A DNA stretch of 44,996 bases from positions 52-45,047 of the forward strand of contig NZ_NRQU01000042.1 of the NCBI RefSeq assembly GCF_004119495.1. The letters are read 5' to 3'. This stretch comes from Flavobacterium sp. YO12. GTDB lineage: Bacteria > Bacteroidota > Bacteroidia > Flavobacteriales > Flavobacteriaceae. The translations under genes and the position numbers were made by a program. Below, one piece after another: positions 34,699-42,774 of the stretch; position 1 is the stretch's first letter, and each line of letters begins with the position of its first letter. The notes under the pieces were generated by a model. The model did no database searches. It saw only the letters and a program-made list of their open reading frames with translations, and was not told where the DNA came from.

Positions 34699-34719
34699 GC
34701 CACGAATTTCACGAATTAG
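34699..34719. repeat. Interspersed GCCACGAATT repeat, copy 1
   Basis: A 21-bp element starting GCCACGAATT and ending GAATTAG. It differs at two positions from the copy at 35941-35961, and its first 10 bp recur inverted at 36032-36041. The copies flank the DUF3810 gene. Confidence 0.6.
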
Positions 34720-34872
34720 AACTAATTGTATTGAATTAAAATACAATTTCAAGAACACTAAAGACTCTTGCGTAATTTGAAAAACATTAATTAATGAAAA
34801 TTATAGGAATTCGCATTTAACTTTTTTATCAATCGATATTGTATTTATATTTACATATTCAAAATTTAAACT

Positions 34873-35934
34873 GTGAGATCAAAATACATTCTGCCATTAT
34901 TTTTACTTGTACAAATTATTGTTTTAAAAATTCTGCCTTATTTTTCAGATTATGTCGAAGGTTTTTACAGCAACAATTTATTTGTTAGAATTTCGCACTT
35001 CTCAAGAACACTTTTAGGAAAAATTCCCTTTTCTGTAGGTGATTGTATTTATGCAGTCCTTATACTTTCCGCAATAATTTGGTTTTGGAAAATACGTAAA
35101 ACATGGAGAACAGATTGGAAAGATCATATTTTAACGATTTTGGGTAAAATTTCAATCTTTTATTTTTTCTTTCATCTTTTATGGGCTTTCAATTATTATC
35201 GTGAGCCTCTTTTCGTAAAAATGGAAATCAAAAGAGAATATACTGATGCTGATCTTTTAGCTTTCACAAAACGATTAATCGCTAAAACCAATGAAGTTCA
35301 GTTTGAAATCACAAAAAATAAAAATGAAAAAATTGTATTTCCGTATTCGCAAAAAGAATCTTTTAAAATGATTTTAAACGGCTATAACAATCTAGCACAA
35401 GAACATCCTTACTTTAAATACGAAATTCTAAGCGTTAAAAAATCACTTTTCAGTACACCATTAACTTATATGGGTTTTGGCGGTTATTTAAATCCTTTTA
35501 CTAACGAAGCTCAAATTAATGATTTACTGCCAATGTATAATTTTCCGCAAACCACAGCTCACGAAATGGCACATCAGATTGGTTTTGCTAGTGAAAATGA
35601 ATGTAATTTTATTGGCGTTTTAGCATCTGTTAAAAACAACAATCCTTATTACCAATATGCAGGTTATAGCTTTACATTACATTACTGCTTAAGTATTTGG
35701 AAATATAAAAACGAAAAAATATTTAATACTCTAAAGAAACAAGTAAATTCTGGAATTTTAAAAAACTATCAGGAAAGTCAGGATTTCTGGAAACAATATG
35801 ATACTTTTATTGATGAAGGTTTCCATTTTATTTATGATAGTTTCTTAAAATCAAACAATCAAAAAGACGGAATGGAAAGCTACAGCAAGTTTATAGATTT
35901 GACCATTAATTATTACAAAACACGACAACTGTAG
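34873..35934 (+). CDS. DUF3810 family membrane protein with a HExxH zinc-protease-like motif
   Basis: A 353-residue protein with about three N-terminal membrane helices (5-25, 55-72, 88-105) and a large soluble part. TTAHEMAHQIGF holds H230, E231 and H234, a HExxH motif as in zinc metallopeptidases. Downstream ENECNF and the E-rich C-terminus may give a third ligand. DUF3810 proteins have no settled function; a membrane-bound peptidase is a fair guess. The start is GTG, since an in-frame stop lies six nt upstream and no closer ATG exists. Confidence 0.82.
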   Translation: MRSKYILPLFLLVQIIVLKILPYFSDYVEGFYSNNLFVRISHFSRTLLGKIPFSVGDCIYAVLILSAIIWFWKIRKTWRTDWKDHILTILGKISIFYFFFHLLWAFNYYREPLFVKMEIKREYTDADLLAFTKRLIAKTNEVQFEITKNKNEKIVFPYSQKESFKMILNGYNNLAQEHPYFKYEILSVKKSLFSTPLTYMGFGGYLNPFTNEAQINDLLPMYNFPQTTAHEMAHQIGFASENECNFIGVLASVKNNNPYYQYAGYSFTLHYCLSIWKYKNEKIFNTLKKQVNSGILKNYQESQDFWKQYDTFIDEGFHFIYDSFLKSNNQKDGMESYSKFIDLTINYYKTRQL

Positions 35935-35940
35935 GAAGCT

Positions 35941-36041
35941 GCCACGAATTGCATGAATTAGCACGGATTTTTAAAAACTAAAACTCAACTTTATCTTTAT
36001 CATTTTGATATGTAATTCGATAAATTTGTGAAATTCGTGGC
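35941..36041. repeat. GCCACGAATT repeat pair, inverted
   Basis: GCCACGAATT at 35941-35950 and its complement AATTCGTGGC at 36032-36041 face each other across 81 nt, between DUF3810 and the ECF sigma gene. The left part continues as a second copy of the 21-bp element seen at 34699. Confidence 0.6.
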
Positions 36042-36095
36042 AAAAAAATAGTCAAGTCTTGTAACAAAATAGATTTCAACACTACTAATACTTTT

Positions 36096-36590
36096 ATGAC
36101 CGAAAACCTAGAACAATCATTTGTTACGCAATTGCAGGCAAATCAGAATATAATCCACAAAATTTGTCGATTATATACTGCCGGCGAAGATGCACACAAA
36201 GATTTGTTTCAGGAAATCACCATTCAGCTCTGGAAAGCGTATCCAAAATTTAGAGGCGACAGTAAATTTTCGACTTGGACTTATCGCGTTGCTTTAAATA
36301 CAGCAATTACTCTCTATCGCAAAACCAAAAGGACTATATCTACCGTAGATTACGAAAGTCATCAGCATTTTGTAAAAGATGTTGACTACAACTATGAAGA
36401 AGAAGAGCAGATTAAATTAATGTACAAAGCTGTTTATCAGCTAAACGATATCGAAAAAGCATTGGTCTTTATGTATTTAGAAGATAAAGACTATCAAGAA
36501 ATAGCTGAAACTCTAGGAATCAGCGAAGTGAATGCGCGCGTGAAAATGAACAGAATTAAAGGGAAACTTAAAAAAATATTAAATCCTTAA
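36096..36590 (+). CDS. ECF-type RNA polymerase sigma factor
   Basis: A 164-residue sigma-70 family factor. Region 2 (about 10-75) includes DLFQEITIQLWKAYPKFRGD and KFSTWTYRVALNTAI. Region 4 (about 110-160) includes EKALVFMYLEDKDYQEIAETLGISEVNARVKMNR, a clear helix-turn-helix, broken here only for listing. No region 3 is present, as expected for an ECF factor. It is followed after 8 nt by a four-helix membrane protein that may be its anti-sigma factor. The target promoters are unknown. Confidence 0.9.
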   Translation: MTENLEQSFVTQLQANQNIIHKICRLYTAGEDAHKDLFQEITIQLWKAYPKFRGDSKFSTWTYRVALNTAITLYRKTKRTISTVDYESHQHFVKDVDYNYEEEEQIKLMYKAVYQLNDIEKALVFMYLEDKDYQEIAETLGISEVNARVKMNRIKGKLKKILNP

Positions 36591-36598
36591 AAATTATT

Positions 36599-37231
36599 AT
36601 GAAAGAACTGGATTTACTAAAAAAAGACTGGAAAAAGAACTCGGATTCTTTTGAGCAAATTTCTGAACAAGAAATCTACAAAATGATTCATAAAAAATCA
36701 TCTTCTATTGTGAAGTGGATTTTAATTATAAGCATTCTCGAAATTTCCTTTTGGACTTTCTCCAATTTATTTATCAATACTGATGATGTTTTACAAAAAA
36801 TGAATCATCCGGAAATTGTGGCTGCACTTGAATACTTGACTTATATGAATTATTTAGTGGGATTAATTTTTGTATACATTTTCTATAAAAACTATACAAC
36901 AATTTCGACTACAGTGGCTACCAAATCTTTAATGAGTACCATTTTAAGAACTAGAAAAACAGTTCAATATTATGTTTGGTACAATTTAGGAATGATTGTA
37001 GTTTCCTCTATTTTCAGCTTTTTTATAGGATATGTCTATAATCCAGATATGGCTTTTTTCCAAGAAAAACTTGCCCAAGATGGTAAAGCGATGCTTTTTA
37101 CAGTTGGAATTTTAATTTTTGTAATACTTGGCTTCTTTGGATTATTCTGGTGTTTCTATAGATTACTGTACGGAACTCTTTTACGAAGATTATACGCAAA
37201 CTACAAGGAGTTGAAGAAAATTGATTTTTAG
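36599..37231 (+). CDS. Four-helix membrane protein, candidate anti-sigma factor
   Basis: A 210-residue protein with a soluble N-terminal segment of about 38 residues (LDLLKKDWKKNSDSFEQIS), then four hydrophobic helices near 40-60, 82-98, 124-146 and 160-185, and a short basic tail. No zinc-binding HxxxCxxC motif of classic anti-sigma domains is seen. The 8-nt gap to the ECF gene and the cytoplasmic N-terminal helix make a sigma-binding role possible. Family not recognised with confidence. Confidence 0.72.
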   Translation: MKELDLLKKDWKKNSDSFEQISEQEIYKMIHKKSSSIVKWILIISILEISFWTFSNLFINTDDVLQKMNHPEIVAALEYLTYMNYLVGLIFVYIFYKNYTTISTTVATKSLMSTILRTRKTVQYYVWYNLGMIVVSSIFSFFIGYVYNPDMAFFQEKLAQDGKAMLFTVGILIFVILGFFGLFWCFYRLLYGTLLRRLYANYKELKKIDF

Positions 37232-37237
37232 TTTAGT

Positions 37238-37269
37238 GGCAAAGGTGCAGAGAGGCAAAGGCTCAAAGG
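37238..37269. repeat. Degenerate short tandem repeat (GGCAAAGG type)
   Basis: GGCAAAGG occurs at 37238 and again about 16 nt later, followed by CTCAAAGG, just after a stop codon. A similar low-complexity pattern built on CTAAGGTT lies at 39681-39714. Confidence 0.5.
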
Positions 37270-37370
37270 TTTTTCTTTAAACAACTGGATTAAGACACCA
37301 AGCTATTTTTTAAACCTGAAACGACACGAGGTTCTAGCCGAATTAGCGAAGCAAACAAAAAAATTAAAAT

Positions 37371-38201
37371 TTAATATCCATTTTCTGGAGCTTTATAACT
37401 CCATCTTCTCATTTCATTAAGTTCTTCCTCAACTTTAATCTCTTCAGCAGGAATTACTTTTAAAAATGATGGATGCTGTTCGATTGCATATTCGACTTTT
37501 TCTACAATTTGTTCAATTGTATCGTTTTCATAATCAATCTCAAGCGGTTCTTTTATGATAAAAGACTGCAGAATGTTTTTCTTTTTTAAACGAAGTCCTT
37601 TTTTATCAAACGAACGACGAAATCCATCTATAACAATAGGAACTACAATAGGTTTATGCTGTTTTATAATGTGCGCTGTTCCTTTACGAACGGGCTTAAA
37701 TGACTTAGTTGTTCCTTGCGGAAATGTTATAACCCATCCGTCCTCGAGAGCAATACGAATATTTTCGGTATCGTTTGGATTAACATCACGTTTTTCAGTA
37801 ACATCGACACCTTTTGAGCGCCAAGTTCTTTCAACTGTAATTGCTCCAACATAAGCTAAAATTCTTGGCAGTAAACCAGCCTGCATTGTCTCTTTGGCAG
37901 CGACATAATACAAATTCATTTTAGGCTGCCACAAATAACCAATGTTCTTAATAGTGTCTTGACGTCCGCTTAAACTTGCGTTAAACACATGAAACATTGC
38001 TACAACATCGGCAAAATAAGTTTGGTGATTAGAAATAAACAATACATTATTATCTGGCAATGTTTTAATGATTTCAGATCCTTCAATCTGCAATTCATTA
38101 AAACCTCTGTATCTTCGGTGCGTCATAGCTCCCAAGATTCGGATTAACCATTTCTTGATAAATAATATATGTCCGAAAGGATTTCGTTTAAACAATCCCA
38201 T
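37371..38201 (-). CDS. 1-acyl-glycerol-3-phosphate acyltransferase-like (PlsC family)
   Basis: Membrane-associated acyltransferase of 276 residues, likely in phospholipid or ornithine/glycine-lipid synthesis. Motif I reads ISNHQTYFADVV: H59 and D65 are separated by five residues rather than the usual four. Motif III reads VITFPQGTTKS, a variant of FPEGTR. Motif IV-like IVVPIVIDGFRRS follows. The odd motifs suggest a divergent subgroup. ATG 38201 is preferred because a promoter box (38233-38240) lies inside the longer TTG reading. Substrate unknown. Confidence 0.83.
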   Translation of the reverse strand: MGLFKRNPFGHILFIKKWLIRILGAMTHRRYRGFNELQIEGSEIIKTLPDNNVLFISNHQTYFADVVAMFHVFNASLSGRQDTIKNIGYLWQPKMNLYYVAAKETMQAGLLPRILAYVGAITVERTWRSKGVDVTEKRDVNPNDTENIRIALEDGWVITFPQGTTKSFKPVRKGTAHIIKQHKPIVVPIVIDGFRRSFDKKGLRLKKKNILQSFIIKEPLEIDYENDTIEQIVEKVEYAIEQHPSFLKVIPAEEIKVEEELNEMRRWSYKAPENGY

Positions 38202-38232
38202 AACTTTATTTTCTGTTTTTGAGGTTAGGACG

Positions 38233-38240
38233 CAAACATA
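38233..38240 (-). promoter_or_regulatory. Probable -7 box for the PlsC-family gene
   Basis: Minus strand reads TATGTTTG (TAnnTTTG), 31 nt before ATG 38201; it decides that start. Confidence 0.4.
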
Positions 38241-38327
38241 CAAAAATAAATCGTTTAGCAGTACTTTTAGGCAATTTCAAAAATAAACTACTATAAACAT
38301 GAATATCAAATTGTTAAATTAAAAACT

Positions 38328-38978
38328 TCATAATTTATTTTCAAAACTAGTTTTTAAGACATCTCTCAATTCACTTAAAATCATTGCTGTTGCTCCCCAA
38401 ACAATATGATTTTGAATATTAAATGCAGGAACTAAAACATCATTTGCATAAGAAGTTGATAATGTGGCCTCGATTATAATTTCGTCGCTTAAAAAAACAG
38501 ACAATGGCAGTTCTATAATTGCAGCGACTTCGCGAATATCTGGATAAAATGACAATTCTTCATTTGAAATTCCTAAAAACGGATGCACCAAAAAATTACT
38601 TGGCGGAATATACATTGGTGTAAAATCCTTGATAACTTCTATTTTTTCTGGAGCTACACCAATTTCTTCATGTGTTTCTCTTAATGCGGTTTCTCTAAAA
38701 TCTAAATCTGTGTTTTCATATTTCCCGCCAGGAAAAGCAATTTGCGATGAATGTACACCATTATAGGCGTTTCTAACAATCAAAACCAAATGTGTTTTAT
38801 CCTTCTTTGGATACAACAGCATCATAACAGCTGCTATTCTAGGATTCTTTGCCTCTAGATTAATATTTTTTAAAGCTTCAAGACGTTCTTTTGGAGCCAT
38901 TTTCATGTGTGCTAATTCTGCCGGCAGTTCAATCGGAATTAAATTAGGAACAAATTTCAAAAAGTCTTGAAAATCCAT
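38328..38978 (-). CDS. CoA pyrophosphatase-like Nudix hydrolase
   Basis: A 216-residue soluble enzyme predicted to hydrolyse CoA or acyl-CoA pyrophosphate bonds. VRNAYNGVHSSQIAFPGG (about 88-105) is the UPF0035 signature of NudL-type CoA hydrolases; the Nudix box ALRETHEEIGV follows. The C-terminal part (VPAFNIQNHIVWGATAMIL) also matches this subgroup. ATG 38978 is used in place of a TTG two codons upstream. It lies next to one arm of a 20-bp inverted repeat (39004-39023), 25 nt before its start. Confidence 0.9.
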   Translation of the reverse strand: MDFQDFLKFVPNLIPIELPAELAHMKMAPKERLEALKNINLEAKNPRIAAVMMLLYPKKDKTHLVLIVRNAYNGVHSSQIAFPGGKYENTDLDFRETALRETHEEIGVAPEKIEVIKDFTPMYIPPSNFLVHPFLGISNEELSFYPDIREVAAIIELPLSVFLSDEIIIEATLSTSYANDVLVPAFNIQNHIVWGATAMILSELRDVLKTSFENKL

Positions 38979-39003
38979 ATTCAAAGTTTATTTTTGTATT
39001 ATT

Positions 39004-39163
39004 AGATTCTGTTTAGATTTTATCTCTCCTTTTTTTACTGATTATTTCTCGCTATATTTCGTTAAATTAATAAAAAATAAATTCATTATTCTTTCTAAAT
39101 TTGCCTCATCTATCAAGAAATAATCTCATAAAAATTCTGATATATAAAATCTAAACAGAATCT
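39004..39163. repeat. 160-bp segment bounded by perfect 20-bp inverted repeats
   Basis: AGATTCTGTTTAGATTTTAT at 39004-39023 and its exact complement at 39144-39163 enclose 120 nt of AT-rich DNA. The segment fills the divergent gap between the Nudix and DUF4268 genes. It could be a small non-autonomous mobile element or a pair of operator sites. No direct target repeat is clear at the ends. Confidence 0.8.
39096..39103 (+). promoter_or_regulatory. Possible -7 box inside the inverted-repeat segment
   Basis: TAAATTTG (TAnnTTTG) lies 132 nt before the DUF4268 start, between the two arms of the 20-bp inverted repeat, so a transcript would carry the right arm in its leader. Confidence 0.3.
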
Positions 39164-39235
39164 CAAATTAAAATATAAATATACTCTAGAAAATGCGGTT
39201 CTACAAGTTTTCTAAAGCAAAGCCATAAAAATAAA

Positions 39236-39673
39236 ATGTATAGTAAAGAAGAATCACAAAGAATAAAAAGAGAATTTTGGGTTGCTTTTGCCGAAAAATA
39301 CCCAAGAAAATGGGTTCTTTATGATACCAAGATAAAAGATTTCTCTTTTAAATTTTATGTCGATAATAAAAAAGCTCAAGTTTTAATTGACATCGAGCAA
39401 CGAAGTGATGAAAAACGAAATGCTTACTTTGAAAAATTAGAAGCTTTAAAAAATATTCTTGATGAAGAATTCATCAAAGATTTAGTTTTTGAAAAAAATC
39501 ACACTTTAGAAAGCGGTAAAACGATTAGTAGAATCTGGGTCGAGAAAACTGGAGTAGGTTTCAGTAATCGCAATAATTGGGATGCCATTTTTGATTTCTT
39601 CAACGAAAAAATGCATGCTCTCGAAATGTTTTATCTAGAATATGATGAATTTATTAAGGATGTTGATGCTTAA
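39236..39673 (+). CDS. DUF4268 family protein
   Basis: A 145-residue soluble protein with the features of DUF4268: REFWVAFAEKYPRKW near the start, FKFYVDNKKAQVLIDIEQRS, then EKLEALKNIL and an acidic, aromatic C-terminal helix. The domain is also found fused to nuclease-like parts in other bacteria; here it stands alone. Function unknown. ATG start, divergent from the Nudix gene across the inverted-repeat segment. Confidence 0.82.
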   Translation: MYSKEESQRIKREFWVAFAEKYPRKWVLYDTKIKDFSFKFYVDNKKAQVLIDIEQRSDEKRNAYFEKLEALKNILDEEFIKDLVFEKNHTLESGKTISRIWVEKTGVGFSNRNNWDAIFDFFNEKMHALEMFYLEYDEFIKDVDA

Positions 39674-39677
39674 GGAA

Positions 39678-39740
39678 GGCGCTAAGGTTCTGAGATACTA
39701 AGGTTCTAAGGTTTTATTATCAAACCTAAGAGGTTTTTTT
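39678..39740. repeat. CTAAGGTT repeats and a short terminator hairpin
   Basis: CTAAGGTT recurs three times between 39681 and 39714 with a spacing of about 10-17 nt. It is followed by the hairpin AAACCT-AAG-AGGTTT (39722-39736) and a T run that reaches the stop codon of the convergent gene. Confidence 0.5.
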
Positions 39741-40153
39741 TATACATTAAAAATATTGTAAACAATAATATGATCGTCATAATTGATGTAAAGCTGTTTG
39801 CGATAATCTTGCTTTTTACGTGTTATAATTGAAAGTTTGCACTCCTTTCCGTCATTGTCTTTGCACATAAAGGAATACACAATATCAGTATCATTTTCTT
39901 CGCGTTCGATATAATCTAATATCTTAAAAAGCTGAATTTCTTGCGAGTACACCACAATTCTGTGTTTGTCTGTATCTAAAACAACCGAAAGATTTACTAA
40001 ATCAAGATTGGACCACTCGCCCCATTTTCCTTTTTCTGTTTTTTCTAACACACTAAAACCCGAAGTTTTAAAATGATACGATTGACCTTGAGCATAATGC
40101 ATTCCAAAACCTAAAAACAATAATAATACTAAATAAGTGCGTATAGAATTCAT
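39740..40153 (-). CDS. Small exported protein of unknown function
   Basis: A 137-residue protein with a signal peptide (SIRTYLVLLLFLGFGMHYAQ). The mature part is beta-rich and contains two Cys near CKDNDGKECKLSI. ATG 40153 is chosen because it begins a normal signal peptide; the longer reading would start inside the upstream gene's end. It lies 19 nt after the nitronate monooxygenase gene on the same strand and could share its transcript. Family not recognised. Confidence 0.68.
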   Translation of the reverse strand: MNSIRTYLVLLLFLGFGMHYAQGQSYHFKTSGFSVLEKTEKGKWGEWSNLDLVNLSVVLDTDKHRIVVYSQEIQLFKILDYIEREENDTDIVYSFMCKDNDGKECKLSIITRKKQDYRKQLYINYDDHIIVYNIFNV

Positions 40154-40172
40154 ATAAATTTCTTGCGGATAA

Positions 40173-41117
40173 TTAAAACTCAAATGTAGCTTTTTCTTTG
40201 CGGGCAGATTCAAAATCGGCTATCATTTCTTGAATAATTTGCTCTACGGGCAAAATTTCGTGAATTAATCCTGCGACCTGTCCAATCTCTAATTCGCCTT
40301 CTTCAAGATCTCCTTCAAACATTCCTCTTTTTGCTCTGGCTCTTCCTAATAACTGAACTAATTCTTCTTTAGACGGACATTTTTCATACAAATCCTGAAC
40401 ATCTTGATAGAATTTATTTTTCACTAATCGAACAGGAGCTAATTCCTTCAATGTCAATTGAGTTCCTCCCTCTTTTATATTAACTATCGCTTGCTTAAAA
40501 TTATTGTGAGCAGAAGATTCTATTGAAGCTGCAAAACGGCTTCCTACCTGAACACCATCGGCACCCAAAATCATTGCCGCAAGCATTCCTCTTCCTGTTG
40601 CAATTCCACCCGCAGCGATAATAGGAATCTGTACTTTTTCTTTCACCATTGGAATCAAAGTCAACGTTGTCGTTTCTTCACGTCCATTATGACCTCCGGC
40701 TTCAAAACCTTCAGCAACAATAGCATCAACACCGGCTTCTTGGGCTTTTAAGGCAAAAACACTACTGCTTACTACGTGAACTACCGTAATTCCTTTTTCT
40801 TTTAAAAATGAAGTCCATGTTTTAGGATTTCCAGCAGAAGTAAAAACGATTTTAACGCCTTCTTCGACCACAATATTCATTATATCTTCAATATTTGGAT
40901 ATAACATAGGAATATTAACTCCAAAAGGTTTATCTGTCGCTTTTTTACATTTCTGAATATGTTCTCTTAAAACTTCGGGATACATTGATCCAGCGCCTAT
41001 TAGACCTAAACCGCCAGAATTACTAACAGCCGAAGCCAGTTTGTAACCGCTGTTCCAGATCATGCCGCCTTGTATTATTGGATATTTTATATTGAAGAGT
41101 TTGGTAATTTTGTTCAT
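40173..41117 (-). CDS. Nitronate monooxygenase family FMN enzyme (2-nitropropane dioxygenase type)
   Basis: A 314-residue TIM-barrel flavoprotein. Start KYPIIQGGMIWNSGYKLASA, GGLGLIGAG, then VNIPML, VSSSVFALKAQEAGVDAIV, EGFEAGGHNGR (the catalytic His region), PIIAAGGIATGRGMLAAMIL and GADGVQVGSRFAA. Such enzymes oxidise nitronates; the related FabK reduces enoyl-ACP and is hard to tell apart by eye. It follows the S8 protease gene by only 13 nt and comes before a small exported protein gene, all minus strand. Confidence 0.88.
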   Translation of the reverse strand: MNKITKLFNIKYPIIQGGMIWNSGYKLASAVSNSGGLGLIGAGSMYPEVLREHIQKCKKATDKPFGVNIPMLYPNIEDIMNIVVEEGVKIVFTSAGNPKTWTSFLKEKGITVVHVVSSSVFALKAQEAGVDAIVAEGFEAGGHNGREETTTLTLIPMVKEKVQIPIIAAGGIATGRGMLAAMILGADGVQVGSRFAASIESSAHNNFKQAIVNIKEGGTQLTLKELAPVRLVKNKFYQDVQDLYEKCPSKEELVQLLGRARAKRGMFEGDLEEGELEIGQVAGLIHEILPVEQIIQEMIADFESARKEKATFEF

Positions 41118-41130
41118 GCAGATTGGGCTG

Positions 41131-42732
41131 TTATTGTTTAATTATTTTTCCTGTTTTATGCAGACCTTCACTATCAAAAGTATAAAAGTAAAGTCCGCTG
41201 GTTAGAGTTTCTACAGAAAGTAATGGATTTTGATTGGTGATTTCTTTTTCGATCAATTTTTGTCCTAAAACAGAGTAAATTGACACTGACGCTTTAGGAT
41301 TAGTAAATGAGAAAGAAATAGTTGTTTGAACTGGATTTGGATAAACCAAAAAATCAGTCGTAGATTGAAACGCTTCTAAACCCAAAGTTGAGCCAAAGTT
41401 TGGAATTCCGTACCCATAATTATTATCAGGACTTGTATAGCGATCTGCAGACTGCAGTATCATTTGTCTAATTTCTTTGTTATTTTTTGATGGAAAAGCC
41501 TGCCATAAACAAGCTGCCATTCCTGCCATTATTGGACAAGCAAAAGAAGTTCCGTTTGCTGTTCCAATATTTCCTGCTGCATTAGAAACAACTGCCGCAA
41601 CACCTTGCGCCATAACATCCGGCTTAATTCGATTATCAAAACTTGGCCCGATAGAACTTGAACCGGCTTTTGTTTTTGAAGCATTAACTGAACCTACGGT
41701 AATAACTGAAACTGCATCTGCGGGGCCGCCAATATGCGGTTCTGCAGTTGTTCCTTCGTTTCCGGCTGCAGCCAAAACAATTATTCCCTTACTAAAAGCT
41801 ATTTCTGCACCTCTTGAAATAAAATTTGTTGTGCCATTCATATCGCTGTAGGTATGACTATAACTTGGCTCGTCATATCCAAAATACCCTAATGAGGTTG
41901 TAATAATATCAGCTCCAAAAGCATCTGCCTGCTCAGCCGCTTCAACCCAATACGATTCTTCAACAGGATTCTCGCTGGCATTATCTTCTGTAATAAACAA
42001 ATAATAAGAAGCATCTGGCGCGGTTCCTACCAAAGAATTTTCAGTATAACCGCCCATTGTAGATAAAACTGAGGTTCCATGACTATTCCCAGAATAAAAA
42101 TCAGCACTTCGATTTACATAGTCGTAACCGCCTAAAATCAAATTATTATCCCTTAATCTCTTAAAAGGCTGTGTTGTATTTACTCCCGGAAAACCTCCGT
42201 CTAAAACAGCAATTATTTTACCTGAACCTGTATAGTTTTGTTGATGCAGTACTTGCCCATTCAACATTTGAATTTGATTTACCGAATTCCCGTAAGCGTA
42301 ATCAATTGTAGTATTTAGCTTTTCTTTTGTTTTTGCCGCAGCATGAGCCGCCGCAGGTTTTGCTGTTTTGTTCAAAGCTTTATTAGAAAAAACTATTTTA
42401 TCAATAAAGATAAATGATTTTAGCGCCGTTATATTTACCTGCGTTCCTCTAACGTGAATTGCATTGAGCCATTTTGACTGTGCCATTACAGAAATTCCCG
42501 TGCTTGCTTTAACCTGATTTACATAGGTTATCTCAATAGGAACATCTGAAATATTTAAGGCAATATTTTGTTTTGTACGACGGTCTAAAGCTCGTTGTGA
42601 TAATGTTTGCGATGGATTATTAAAAAAGTCCTGAGCGTTTGGCTTTCCAGTAAAATATACCCATGCATCTTCCCCTTGAGCAAATGCCAAAGTGGAAACG
42701 AATATTAAAAGAAAAACAAAATAATGTCGCAT
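41131..42732 (-). CDS. Secreted S8 (subtilisin-like) protease with type IX sorting domain
   Basis: A 533-residue extracellular protease. Signal peptide ending LAFAQ (about 1-19), then a propeptide region to about 150. Catalytic triad: D178 (IAVLDGGF), H218 (NSHGTSVLS) and S396 (NGTSFACPIMAG), with the oxyanion N325 (AAAGNEG). The last 75 residues (from about 455) begin FLVYPNPV and end GLYFYTFDSEGLHKTGKIIK, a type A C-terminal domain for the type IX secretion system, which Bacteroidota use to export and attach proteins. All key residues are intact. Confidence 0.94.
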   Translation of the reverse strand: MRHYFVFLLIFVSTLAFAQGEDAWVYFTGKPNAQDFFNNPSQTLSQRALDRRTKQNIALNISDVPIEITYVNQVKASTGISVMAQSKWLNAIHVRGTQVNITALKSFIFIDKIVFSNKALNKTAKPAAAHAAAKTKEKLNTTIDYAYGNSVNQIQMLNGQVLHQQNYTGSGKIIAVLDGGFPGVNTTQPFKRLRDNNLILGGYDYVNRSADFYSGNSHGTSVLSTMGGYTENSLVGTAPDASYYLFITEDNASENPVEESYWVEAAEQADAFGADIITTSLGYFGYDEPSYSHTYSDMNGTTNFISRGAEIAFSKGIIVLAAAGNEGTTAEPHIGGPADAVSVITVGSVNASKTKAGSSSIGPSFDNRIKPDVMAQGVAAVVSNAAGNIGTANGTSFACPIMAGMAACLWQAFPSKNNKEIRQMILQSADRYTSPDNNYGYGIPNFGSTLGLEAFQSTTDFLVYPNPVQTTISFSFTNPKASVSIYSVLGQKLIEKEITNQNPLLSVETLTSGLYFYTFDSEGLHKTGKIIKQ

Positions 42733-42734
42733 AA

Positions 42735-42770
42735 ATACTTTTTTAAAAGGAAAACCCCGTAAAAAAGTAT
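42735..42770 (-). terminator. AT-rich hairpin between mnmA and the protease gene
   Basis: Perfect 11-bp arms ATACTTTTTTA (42735-42745) and TAAAAAAGTAT (42760-42770), five nt past the mnmA stop. The stem is almost only A/T with no following T run, so it is a weak terminator candidate. Confidence 0.4.
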
Positions 42771-42774
42771 AAAG

